A stretch of DNA of 31,178 nt from an uncultured Flavobacterium sp. (GTDB taxonomy: Bacteria > Bacteroidota > Bacteroidia > Flavobacteriales > Flavobacteriaceae). This document shows, one piece after another, positions 24,540 through 31,178 of the stretch. Made by a program: the position numbers and the translations under genes. The stretch spans positions 1-31,178 of the forward strand of contig NZ_CALBSN010000104.1 in the NCBI RefSeq assembly GCF_937967675.1. The letters are read 5' to 3'. The stretch's first letter is position 1, and each line of letters starts with the position of its first letter. Under the pieces are notes generated by a model. That model ran no database searches, was not told the DNA's origin, and saw only the letters and a program-made list of their open reading frames with translations.

Positions 24540-25227
24540 CTTGATGCAATTGTGCAAAATCATCAGGAGTAATTGCGTTTTCAACCGAATAATCGCCAAT
24601 TTTTGTTCTTCGAAGCGCTGTTAAATGTCCACCTGATTGTAATGCTAATCCAAAGTCATATGCTAACGAACGAATGTAAGTTCCTTTACTACACTTAACT
24701 CTAAAATCGATTTCAGGTAATTGAATTCTTGTGATTTCAAATTCGTAAATCGTAGTTTTTCTCGATTGAATTTCGACTTCTTCACCAGCGCGTGCGTGTT
24801 CATACAAACGTTTTCCATCTTTTTTAATGGCAGAAAAAACAGGTGGTTTCTGGTCGATTTCACCTAAAAACTGTTTTGTGGTTTCGAAAATCAATTCTTC
24901 GGTAATATGTGCTGTTGGAAAAGTAGCATTAACTTCCGTTTCTAAATCATACGATGGAGTAGTAGCTCCAACCATTATAGTTCCAGTATATTCTTTAGCT
25001 TGTGCTTGAATTTCGGTAATACTTTTGGTGAATTTTCCTGTGCAAATAATTAATAAACCTGAAGCTAATGGATCTAAAGTTCCAGCGTGACCAATTTTGA
25101 ATTTTTTCGGTAAGTCGTATTTGCGTTTTAAAATGTATTTCAATTTATTCACCGCCTGAAAAGAAGACCAAGTCAAAGGTTTGTCAATTAAAAGTACTTT
25201 TCCTGCTAAAAATTCTTCGGCACTCAT
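24529..25227 (-). CDS. truB: tRNA pseudouridine-55 synthase
   Basis: A 232-residue TruB enzyme that makes pseudouridine 55 in the T loop of tRNAs. The catalytic Asp is D52 in GHAGTLDPLASGLL. The Tyr motif (GKRLYEHAR) and the RCSKGTYIRSLAYDFG motif are present. The protein is shorter than E. coli TruB because a C-terminal PUA domain is absent or reduced, as is common in this phylum. It overlaps uppP by 1 bp (TAATG-type junction) and the YiiX-like gene by 11 bp. Confidence 0.96.
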   Translation of the reverse strand: MSAEEFLAGKVLLIDKPLTWSSFQAVNKLKYILKRKYDLPKKFKIGHAGTLDPLASGLLIICTGKFTKSITEIQAQAKEYTGTIMVGATTPSYDLETEVNATFPTAHITEELIFETTKQFLGEIDQKPPVFSAIKKDGKRLYEHARAGEEVEIQSRKTTIYEFEITRIQLPEIDFRVKCSKGTYIRSLAYDFGLALQSGGHLTALRRTKIGDYSVENAITPDDFAQLHQDEK

Positions 25228-26036
25228 TATTTGTATAAATTAAAGTACGCTAATAATAGAATTCCAGCAACAATACGATACCAACCCCACGGTTTGAAAC
25301 CGTATTTTTTGATGATTTCTATAAAAAACTTAATAGCTAAAACCGCTACAATAAAAGCCACAACATTTCCAATGATGAACATTTTTGTGTTTTCGGGTGT
25401 TTTTAAAATCAATTCATATCCTTTTAAACCACTCGCTTCATACGATTTTAAAAAGATAGAATAACAAGTAACCGCTAACATGGTTGGTACAGCCAAAAAG
25501 AACGAAAATTCAGCTGCTGCTTGTCGTGACAATCCTTGTTGCATACCACCAATAATACTTGCGGCACTTCGGCTGGTACCAGGCATCATGGCTAAACATT
25601 GCCAAAAACCAATAGTTACCGCTTTTTTTATGGTAATGTCTTCTTCTTTAAAGATGGTAGGATTTTTGAAAAATTTATCAACAAATAACAGAATTACTCC
25701 ACCTATGATAAGTACAACAGCAATTGGTGTGGGATGTTCTAAAACCGCTTCAATTTTATCGTCAAATAACTTTCCTAAGATTAAGGCTGGAATAACGGCA
25801 AAAGCTAATTTAATAAAGAATTGAAGTTTAGAGAAATCGAAAAATTTCTTCCAATACAAAACTACAACTGCTAAAATGGCTCCAAATTGAATGGAAACTT
25901 GAAACAGTTTGGTAAATTCCTCTTTTTCAATCCCAAAATAAGAACTCGTAAAAATCATGTGTCCCGTTGAAGAAACGGGTAAGTATTCCGTAAGCCCTTC
26001 AATGATGGCAATGATGATAGCTTGTAAAATATCCAT
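25227..26036 (-). CDS. uppP: Undecaprenyl-diphosphatase
   Basis: A 269-residue, multi-helix BacA-type enzyme that removes one phosphate from undecaprenyl diphosphate, recycling the lipid carrier of cell-wall synthesis. Both signatures are intact: EGLTEYLPVSSTGHMI (residues 13-28) and MMPGTSRSAASIIGG. It sits 6 bp after the DUF3098 gene and overlaps truB by 1 bp. Confidence 0.96.
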   Translation of the reverse strand: MDILQAIIIAIIEGLTEYLPVSSTGHMIFTSSYFGIEKEEFTKLFQVSIQFGAILAVVVLYWKKFFDFSKLQFFIKLAFAVIPALILGKLFDDKIEAVLEHPTPIAVVLIIGGVILLFVDKFFKNPTIFKEEDITIKKAVTIGFWQCLAMMPGTSRSAASIIGGMQQGLSRQAAAEFSFFLAVPTMLAVTCYSIFLKSYEASGLKGYELILKTPENTKMFIIGNVVAFIVAVLAIKFFIEIIKKYGFKPWGWYRIVAGILLLAYFNLYK

Positions 26037-26042
26037 AAAGTG

Positions 26043-26282
26043 TTACTTCTTCGGATTTTTTAAAATCGAATAAATCGTAATTCCGAATCCAATTAAAACT
26101 ACAGTTGGAGCTAAGCGGATTCTTCTAAAACTGAATAATTCATCTGCTTTAAAAACATTTGGATCGTCGCTTCCGCCACCACTCATTAAAATAAATCCAA
26201 GAGCAATAACGGCTAATCCAACTAAAAGAATTTTATAGTTTATCTTATCAAAAAGAAATTCCGGTTTGTTATTATTTTCCAT
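26043..26282 (-). CDS. DUF3098 small membrane protein
   Basis: A 79-residue protein with two membrane helices (ILLVGLAVIALGFILMSGG; LAPTVVLIGFGITIYSIL) separated by a short loop containing DDPNVFKADELFSFRRI. This matches DUF3098, a Bacteroidota family found next to ftsX. Its function is not established; position suggests a link to FtsX/cell division. The gap to ftsX holds an ACTG array. Confidence 0.85.
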   Translation of the reverse strand: MENNNKPEFLFDKINYKILLVGLAVIALGFILMSGGGSDDPNVFKADELFSFRRIRLAPTVVLIGFGITIYSILKNPKK

Positions 26283-26304
26283 TTTTATGTTTTTTTAAAT
26301 CCAA

Positions 26305-26337
26305 TGAACACTGTAAACTGAACACTGAATACTAATA
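26305..26337. repeat. ACTG heptamer array between ftsX and the DUF3098 gene
   Basis: The plus strand has ACTG at 26310, 26317 and 26324 and ACTA at 26331, an exact 7-bp period (ACTGTAA, ACTGAAC, ACTGAAT, ACTAATA). It overlaps the ftsX stop codon. Confidence 0.75.
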
Positions 26338-27207
26338 AAGATCGTCTGTTTTTAAATTCAAGAAACGTTGTGTAGCAAAGAAGGTACTAATCCAAGTGAT
26401 TAGAATTCCAATTCCTAAAACACCTGTAATTACTATTCCAAGTGAAACGTAATCTTTTGCAATGCCTAAACTTGGGAATATACCATCTACATAAATAGCT
26501 AAAGCGATAATTCCGATGATAGCTAATCCAGAACCAATTAATCCTAGTTTAATACTTCTCCAAATAAAAGGTTTTCTAATGAACGATTTTGTCGCTCCTA
26601 CCATCTGCATGGTTTTAATGGTAAAACGATGAGAATAAATTGATAATCGCATAGAACTGTTGATTAACAACATCGCCACAACCGTTAAAATTCCGCTGAT
26701 GATTAAAATCCAAAACGTGATTTTTGTTACGTTTTCGTTTACCATATCTACTAGTTCTTTATCATAGATAATTTCCGAAACCATTTCGTTTTTACGAATG
26801 TTACGCTCAATTTTCTTGATACTATCTGCATTAACGTAATCTCCTTTTAAGTGAATGTCAAATGAATTTTGAAGTGGATTGAATCCTAAAAACTCCATAA
26901 AATCTTTTCCAACGATATCCACATTGTTTTTAGCGGCGCTATCCTTGTGAACAAAAGCATATTCTTTGATGAATTTAGCGTTTTTTAATTCGGTGTCAAA
27001 AGCTCTAATAGTAGAGTCTTTTGCATCGTTATCAAAGAAAACAGTCATAGGTATGTTTTCTTTAAAATCATTAGTAATCTTTTTCGAATTAATTACAAAA
27101 AGTCCTAAAGCTCCTAATAGGAATAATACTAAAAAGATACTCAATACTACCGAAAAGTAAGAAGATATCAAACGTCGTTTGTTGTAATTTTCAAAAGATG
27201 ATGCCAT
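26332..27207 (-). CDS. ftsX: Cell division protein FtsX
   Basis: A 291-residue permease-like protein with the FtsX plan: a cytoplasmic N-terminus, helix 1 (SYFSVVLSIFLVLFLLGALGLFV), an extracytoplasmic domain (~40-165), then three helices (ITFWILIISGILTVVAMLLI; LIGSGLAIIGIIALAIYV; GIVITGVLGIGILITWISTFF). With the ATPase FtsE it signals to cell-wall hydrolases during division. FtsE is not in this window, so the pair is not adjacent here. It leads the minus-strand run with DUF3098, uppP, truB and the YiiX-like gene and is divergent from leuS. Confidence 0.93.
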   Translation of the reverse strand: MASSFENYNKRRLISSYFSVVLSIFLVLFLLGALGLFVINSKKITNDFKENIPMTVFFDNDAKDSTIRAFDTELKNAKFIKEYAFVHKDSAAKNNVDIVGKDFMEFLGFNPLQNSFDIHLKGDYVNADSIKKIERNIRKNEMVSEIIYDKELVDMVNENVTKITFWILIISGILTVVAMLLINSSMRLSIYSHRFTIKTMQMVGATKSFIRKPFIWRSIKLGLIGSGLAIIGIIALAIYVDGIFPSLGIAKDYVSLGIVITGVLGIGILITWISTFFATQRFLNLKTDDLY

Positions 27208-27295
27208 ATAATTCTATTTAAGCCGTAAAAATAGTAAAGAAATTTTGTTTACATAGAATATAACAACAAAGTTTTAACTTTAGTATTATAAAACG

Positions 27296-27303
27296 TATTT
27301 TTG
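27296..27303 (+). promoter_or_regulatory. -7 element of the leuS promoter
   Basis: TATTTTTG followed by CA matches TANNTTTG. It is 97 bp before the leuS ATG, so the leader would be about 90 nt and would include the inverted repeat arrays at 27316-27394. Confidence 0.5.
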
Positions 27304-27315
27304 CACCGAAAAAAA

Positions 27316-27394
27316 TAGTGGTCAGTCACAGTCGCAGTCATCAGTTGTTCAAATTGAGGCTAAAAACTGAGACTGAAAACTGAGACTGAAAACT
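27316..27394 (+). repeat. Inverted CAGT / ACTG arrays in the leuS leader
   Basis: Left half: TAGT at 27316, then CAGT at 27323, 27329, 27335 and 27342 (6-7 bp spacing). Right half: ACTG at 27366, 27372, 27379 and 27385 and ACT at 27392, with the 13-bp unit AAACTGAGACTGA repeated exactly at 27364 and 27377. The halves are complementary and could form a long imperfect hairpin just before the leuS ATG. Confidence 0.8.
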
Positions 27395-27400
27395 AAAATA

Positions 27401-30235
27401 ATGAAGTACTTCCATAACGAAATCGAAGCCAAATGGCAACAATATTGGGCAGAGAATCAAACTTTTGCTGCATCAAATAATTCAGACAAACCAAAATACT
27501 ATGTATTAGACATGTTTCCTTATCCTTCTGGAGCAGGCTTACACGTTGGGCATCCGCTGGGTTACATAGCTTCTGATATTGTGGCAAGATATAAAAGACA
27601 TCAAGGTTTTAATGTGTTGCATCCACAAGGGTACGATTCATTTGGTTTACCAGCCGAACAATATGCGATTCAAACAGGTCAACATCCTGAAAAAACAACT
27701 CGTGAGAACATTGCGCGCTACCGTGAACAATTAGATAAAATCGGATTTTCTTTTGATTGGATTAGAGAAGTGCGTACTTCAAATCCAGATTATTACAAAC
27801 ATACACAGTGGATTTTCATTCAATTATTTGAATCTTGGTACAACAAAAATTCAGATAAAGCAGAAAGCATTTGCACTTTAATTCAAGAATTCGAGAAAAA
27901 CGGAAACGCCAATGTAAATGCGGTTTGTGATGATAATATTGTACCTTTTTCTGCTGAAGATTGGAAATCGTTTTCTTCTGAAGAACAACAAAAAATCTTA
28001 TTACAATATAGATTAACCTATTTAGCGGAAACCGAAGTAAACTGGTGCCCGGCATTAGGAACAGTTTTAGCGAATGACGAAATCGTAAATGGCGTTTCAG
28101 AACGTGGCGGACATCCTGTTATTCGTAAAAAAATGACGCAATGGTCAATGCGAATCTCTGCTTACGCGGAACGTTTATTGCAAGGTTTAAACGAAATCGA
28201 TTGGAGTGAATCCATCAAAGAATCACAAAGAAACTGGATTGGAAAATCAGTTGGAGCAATGGTTTCGTTTAATGTAAACAATCACGATGCTAAAATCGAT
28301 GTTTTTACCACTCGCCCTGATACGATTTTCGGAGTTACATTTATGACATTAGCGCCAGAACACGAATTGGTTGCTCAAATCACTACTCCAGAACAAAAAG
28401 CAGCAGTTGAAGCTTATGTTGAAGCTACAGCAAAACGTTCGGAAAGAGAAAGAATGGCAGATGTTAAAACGATTTCAGGTGTTTTCACTGGTGCGTATGC
28501 GGAACATCCTTTTACGAAAGAACCAATTCCAGTTTGGATTGGCGATTACGTATTGGCTGGTTATGGAACAGGTGCGGTGATGGCGGTTCCATGTGGCGAT
28601 GAGCGTGATTATGCTTTCGCGAATTTCTTTAAAGGAACGCACGGAATGCCAGCAATTAAAAATATTTTCAATCAAGATATTTCAGAAGCGGCTTACGGAG
28701 AAAAAGGCGGTTTCGAATTAGTAAATTCTGACTTCTTAAATGGTTTGGATTACAAATCGGGAACTAAAAAAGTCATTGAAGAATTAGAAAAAATTGGAGC
28801 AGGAAAGGCAAAAGTAAATTACCGTTTACGTGATGCGGTTTTCTCTCGCCAACGCTATTGGGGTGAACCTTTTCCAGTATATTATGTGAATGGTTTACCA
28901 CAAATGATTGACAAAAAACATTTGCCAATTGTTTTGCCAGAAGTAGAAAAATATTTACCAACCGAAGATGGTCAGCCACCTTTAGGAAACGCAACGGTTT
29001 GGGCGTGGGACAGTGTTCAGTGTTCAGTGGTTAGTAATCAGTTAATAGATAATGTAACTATTTTTCCACTTGAATTAAACACGATGCCAGGTTGGGCAGG
29101 TTCTTCTTGGTATTGGATGCGTTATATGGATACGCACAACACCGAAGAATTTGCAAGCGAAGAAGCATTAAAATATTGGGAAAACGTAGATTTATACATT
29201 GGTGGAAGCGAACACGCAACCGGACATTTATTGTATTCTCGTTTTTGGAACAAATTCTTAAAAGATAGAGGTTTCGCTCCAACTGAAGAGCCATTCAAAA
29301 AATTAATCAATCAAGGAATGATTTTAGGAATGAGTGCTTTTGTTTACAGAAGTGAAGATTCAAAAACCTTATATTCAAAAGGATTGATTAAAGATAAAAA
29401 TGTTCACCCAATTCACGTTGATTTATCTTGTATTAATGATATTACTAACGAATTAGACATTGAAAAATTCAAATCACATCCATTATATTCAGATTATAAA
29501 GATGCGGAATTCATTTTGGAAGGTGGAAAATACATCGTTGGTCGCGAAGTAGAAAAAATGTCGAAATCGAAATACAACGTAGTCAATCCAGATGACATTT
29601 GTAATGAATATGGCGCGGATACCTTGCGTTTGTACGAAATGTTCTTAGGGCCATTAGAGCAAGCAAAACCTTGGAACACTGCTGGAATCACAGGAGTTTC
29701 CGGTTTCTTGAAAAAATTATGGCGTTTGTATTTTGATGACAATGGTTTAAATATTACGAATGACGAACCAACAGCGGATATGTACAAATCGCTACATAAA
29801 ACCATCAAAAAAGTAACGGAAGATATTGAGAATTTCTCTTTTAATACGTCGGTTTCTCAATTCATGATTTGTGTAAACGAATTACAACAATTAAAATGCA
29901 ATCATAGAGCAATTTTAGAACCATTAGCGGTTTTAGTTTCTCCTTATGCGCCTCATATTGCTGAGGAATTGTGGTCTGCTCTAGGTCATGAAGGTTCCAT
30001 TGCAACGGTTGCTTTTCCAAAATTTGAAGAAAAATATTTAGTAGAATCTGAAAAAGAATATCCGGTTTCTTTCAATGGAAAAATGCGTTTCACTATTAAA
30101 TTGCCATTAGATTTAACGGCAGCTCAAATTGAAGAAATTGTAATGACAGACGAAAGAACACAAGCACAATTACAAGGTAGAACTCCAAATAAAGTCATTA
30201 TTGTTCCGGGTAAGATTATTAATTTGGTAGGATAA
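27401..30235 (+). CDS. leuS: Leucyl-tRNA synthetase
   Basis: A 944-residue class Ia synthetase charging tRNA-Leu. The HIGH motif is HVGH (residues 48-51) and the KMSKS motif is KMSKS (719-723). The CP1 editing domain holds TTRPDTIFGVTFM and GTGAVMAVPCGDERDYAF, and the C-terminal anticodon domain is intact. It is longer than the E. coli enzyme (about 860), with extra residues near 147-190. Residues 537-548 (DSVQCSVVSNQL) are coded by a CAGT heptamer array that looks like the one in the leader; it stays in frame and lies just before the conserved IFPLELNTMPGWAGSSWYWMRYMD segment. Confidence 0.96.
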   Translation: MKYFHNEIEAKWQQYWAENQTFAASNNSDKPKYYVLDMFPYPSGAGLHVGHPLGYIASDIVARYKRHQGFNVLHPQGYDSFGLPAEQYAIQTGQHPEKTTRENIARYREQLDKIGFSFDWIREVRTSNPDYYKHTQWIFIQLFESWYNKNSDKAESICTLIQEFEKNGNANVNAVCDDNIVPFSAEDWKSFSSEEQQKILLQYRLTYLAETEVNWCPALGTVLANDEIVNGVSERGGHPVIRKKMTQWSMRISAYAERLLQGLNEIDWSESIKESQRNWIGKSVGAMVSFNVNNHDAKIDVFTTRPDTIFGVTFMTLAPEHELVAQITTPEQKAAVEAYVEATAKRSERERMADVKTISGVFTGAYAEHPFTKEPIPVWIGDYVLAGYGTGAVMAVPCGDERDYAFANFFKGTHGMPAIKNIFNQDISEAAYGEKGGFELVNSDFLNGLDYKSGTKKVIEELEKIGAGKAKVNYRLRDAVFSRQRYWGEPFPVYYVNGLPQMIDKKHLPIVLPEVEKYLPTEDGQPPLGNATVWAWDSVQCSVVSNQLIDNVTIFPLELNTMPGWAGSSWYWMRYMDTHNTEEFASEEALKYWENVDLYIGGSEHATGHLLYSRFWNKFLKDRGFAPTEEPFKKLINQGMILGMSAFVYRSEDSKTLYSKGLIKDKNVHPIHVDLSCINDITNELDIEKFKSHPLYSDYKDAEFILEGGKYIVGREVEKMSKSKYNVVNPDDICNEYGADTLRLYEMFLGPLEQAKPWNTAGITGVSGFLKKLWRLYFDDNGLNITNDEPTADMYKSLHKTIKKVTEDIENFSFNTSVSQFMICVNELQQLKCNHRAILEPLAVLVSPYAPHIAEELWSALGHEGSIATVAFPKFEEKYLVESEKEYPVSFNGKMRFTIKLPLDLTAAQIEEIVMTDERTQAQLQGRTPNKVIIVPGKIINLVG
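29011..29045 (+). repeat. CAGT heptamer array inside the leuS coding sequence
   Basis: Five 7-mers in a row: CAGTGTT, CAGTGTT, CAGTGGT, TAGTAAT, CAGTTAA. Same tetramer and period as the arrays at 26305-26337 and 27316-27394. The coding frame is kept. Confidence 0.8.
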
Positions 30236-30247
30236 TTTCAATACATT

Positions 30248-30305
30248 TTTGTCATGCTGAAAGAATCTCACGCAAACTTTGTAGAGTCTCTTTCAGAGTA
30301 ACAAA
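30248..30305. repeat. Inverted repeat element downstream of leuS
   Basis: TTTGTCATGCTGAAAGA (30248-30264) matches the reverse complement of 30289-30305 (TTTGTTACTCTGAAAGA) at 14 of 17 bases. It looks like a degenerate dispersed palindromic repeat rather than a terminator. Confidence 0.6.
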
Positions 30306-30320
30306 CTTGTGATTAATATG

Positions 30321-30370
30321 AAACCGCAGATTCACTGATTTCAAATTAATCTGCGAATCTGCGGTTTTTT
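30321..30370 (+). terminator. Terminator of leuS
   Basis: A 13-bp perfect stem, AAACCGCAGATTC (30321-30333) with GAATCTGCGGTTT (30355-30367), ends in a T6 run. The 3' side contains AATCTGCG twice in tandem (30348-30363), giving an alternative pairing. Confidence 0.8.
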
Positions 30371-30430
30371 CTTTTAGTTTTTGTAACATTTTTCATTTTT
30401 TACGTATAATAAATAAATCAAAATGTCAAC

Positions 30431-30462
30431 TTGTCATTTAAGATAAATTGGCTTAAATTTTG
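30431..30462 (+). promoter_or_regulatory. Possible promoter of the metallopeptidase gene
   Basis: TTG at 30431-30433 and AAATTTTG at 30455-30462, 21 bp apart, fit the Bacteroidota -33/-7 pattern with one mismatch (A for the first T). The ATG follows 31 bp later. Confidence 0.35.
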
Positions 30463-30493
30463 TATATAGTTTATAAAATTAAAAAGAAAAATT

Positions 30494-31178
30494 ATGTTTG
30501 GATATTATATCATGATTGGAGCGATTGCTCTAGTAAGTTGGTTAGTAAGCTCGCGTTTGAAGAGCAAGTTTGAATACTATTCAAAAGTGTCATTACGAAA
30601 CGGAATGAGTGGAGCAGAAATCGCCGAGAAAATGCTTCACGATCACGGAATTTTTGATGTAAAAGTAATTTCAACACCCGGAAGATTAACGGATCATTAC
30701 AATCCTATGGATAAAACGGTAAACTTATCAGAAGCAGTTTATAATCAAAGAAATGCGGCTGCGGCTGCTGTTGCGGCTCACGAAGTGGGACATGCGGTGC
30801 AACATGCTCAGGCCTACAGTTGGTTAACGATGCGTTCTAAAATGGTGCCTGTAGTAAACATTTCGTCAAGCATGTCGCAATGGTTGATTATGGGTGGTTT
30901 GATTTTAGGTTTCGCTTCTAAATCAAGTATTGGTTTTTATGTAGCGGTTGCAGGTTTAATTTTAATGGCTATTGCAACTACCTTCAGTTTCGTTACGCTT
31001 CCAGTGGAATACGATGCAAGTAACAGAGCATTAGCTTGGTTGAAAAATAAAAACATGGTTAGCCAACAAGAATATGCAGGTGCCGAAGATTCATTAAAAT
31101 GGGCAGCAAGAACTTATGTTGTTGCAGCTTTAGGAGCTTTAGCGTCTTTGTTATATTGGGCTTTCCAAATTTTAGGTT
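30494..31178 (+). CDS. YugP-like zinc metallopeptidase (3' end outside window)
   Basis: 228 codons are visible and no stop is reached; the family is usually about 225-235 residues, so only a few are missing. There is an N-terminal helix (MFGYYIMIGAIALVSWLVSS), the zinc site H96-E-V-G-H100 in AAVAAHEVGHAVQHAQ, two to three later helices, and the family-typical TLPVEYDASNRALAWL, whose Glu probably gives the third zinc ligand. This matches the Zn_peptidase_2/YugP family of membrane proteases with unknown substrates. It is a single gene after the leuS terminator. Confidence 0.92.
   Translation, partial: MFGYYIMIGAIALVSWLVSSRLKSKFEYYSKVSLRNGMSGAEIAEKMLHDHGIFDVKVISTPGRLTDHYNPMDKTVNLSEAVYNQRNAAAAAVAAHEVGHAVQHAQAYSWLTMRSKMVPVVNISSSMSQWLIMGGLILGFASKSSIGFYVAVAGLILMAIATTFSFVTLPVEYDASNRALAWLKNKNMVSQQEYAGAEDSLKWAARTYVVAALGALASLLYWAFQILG

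Noticed and set aside
24540..24599. Longer start for the YiiX-like hydrolase
   Set aside because: It overlaps truB in another frame and would hide the signal peptide that begins at 24539.
27316..27394. CRISPR array
   Set aside because: Units are 6-7 bp tetramer repeats with no unique spacers, and no cas gene is present.
28773..29808. Several minus-strand open frames within leuS
   Set aside because: Shadows of the leuS coding sequence; translations show no known motif and heavy odd composition.

Overview
The window looks like a chromosomal segment of a Flavobacterium-type bacterium (Bacteroidota, Flavobacteriia). The DNA is AT-rich and the intergenic regions are short. Several genes have the Bacteroidota -7 element TANNTTTG just upstream. 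One surface protein ends in a type IX secretion (T9SS) sorting domain, and the families present (DUF5686, DUF3098, a WCGDA thioredoxin-like protein, paired ExbD proteins) are typical of this group.

Layout. 1-3162: the 3' part of a secreted fibronectin-III repeat protein, then a secreted protein of unknown function. 3242-7956: a Tet-like MFS exporter, a convergent retropepsin-like protease, a TatD nuclease, an acyltransferase and a type I asparaginase. 8032-8119: tRNA-Ser(GGA). 8203-11310: an ExbB / four-helix protein / ExbD / ExbD energy-transduction cluster closed by a strong terminator, then a PorT-like outer-membrane barrel. 11351-11852: a decayed membrane-protein gene with an in-frame stop and a frameshift. 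11874-20960 (minus strand): a PAP2-like membrane protein, rpoN, a GxxExxY-family gene bounded by inverted repeats, asnS, an RND/MMPL transporter and a DUF5686 outer-membrane protein. 21027-23180 (minus): frr, pyrH and a patatin-like lipase, divergent from a thioredoxin-like gene. 23919-27207 (minus): a compact cell-envelope run ftsX / DUF3098 / uppP / truB / YiiX-like hydrolase, divergent from leuS. 30494 to the end: a YugP-like zinc metallopeptidase cut by the window edge.

Most genes are housekeeping: translation (asnS, leuS, frr, truB, tRNA-Ser), nucleotide metabolism (pyrH), cell envelope (uppP, ftsX, acyltransferase, RND, ExbB/D) and transcription (rpoN). The unusual content is in small repeats. 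(1) A 521-bp cassette between asnS and rpoN holds a predicted PD-(D/E)XK-type GxxExxY gene between 25-bp inverted arms, each built from three tandem octamers of the form CRCNAAGN; it has the shape of a minimal mobile or repeat-maintaining element. (2) Arrays of CAGT (or ACTG) tetramers spaced 6-7 bp occur at three places within 2.8 kb: after ftsX, in the leader of leuS as an inverted pair, and in frame inside leuS. (3) Further palindromic, dispersed-type repeats lie downstream of leuS and between the thioredoxin-like and YiiX-like genes. No phage, CRISPR array, classical insertion sequence or recognisable defence operon was seen.
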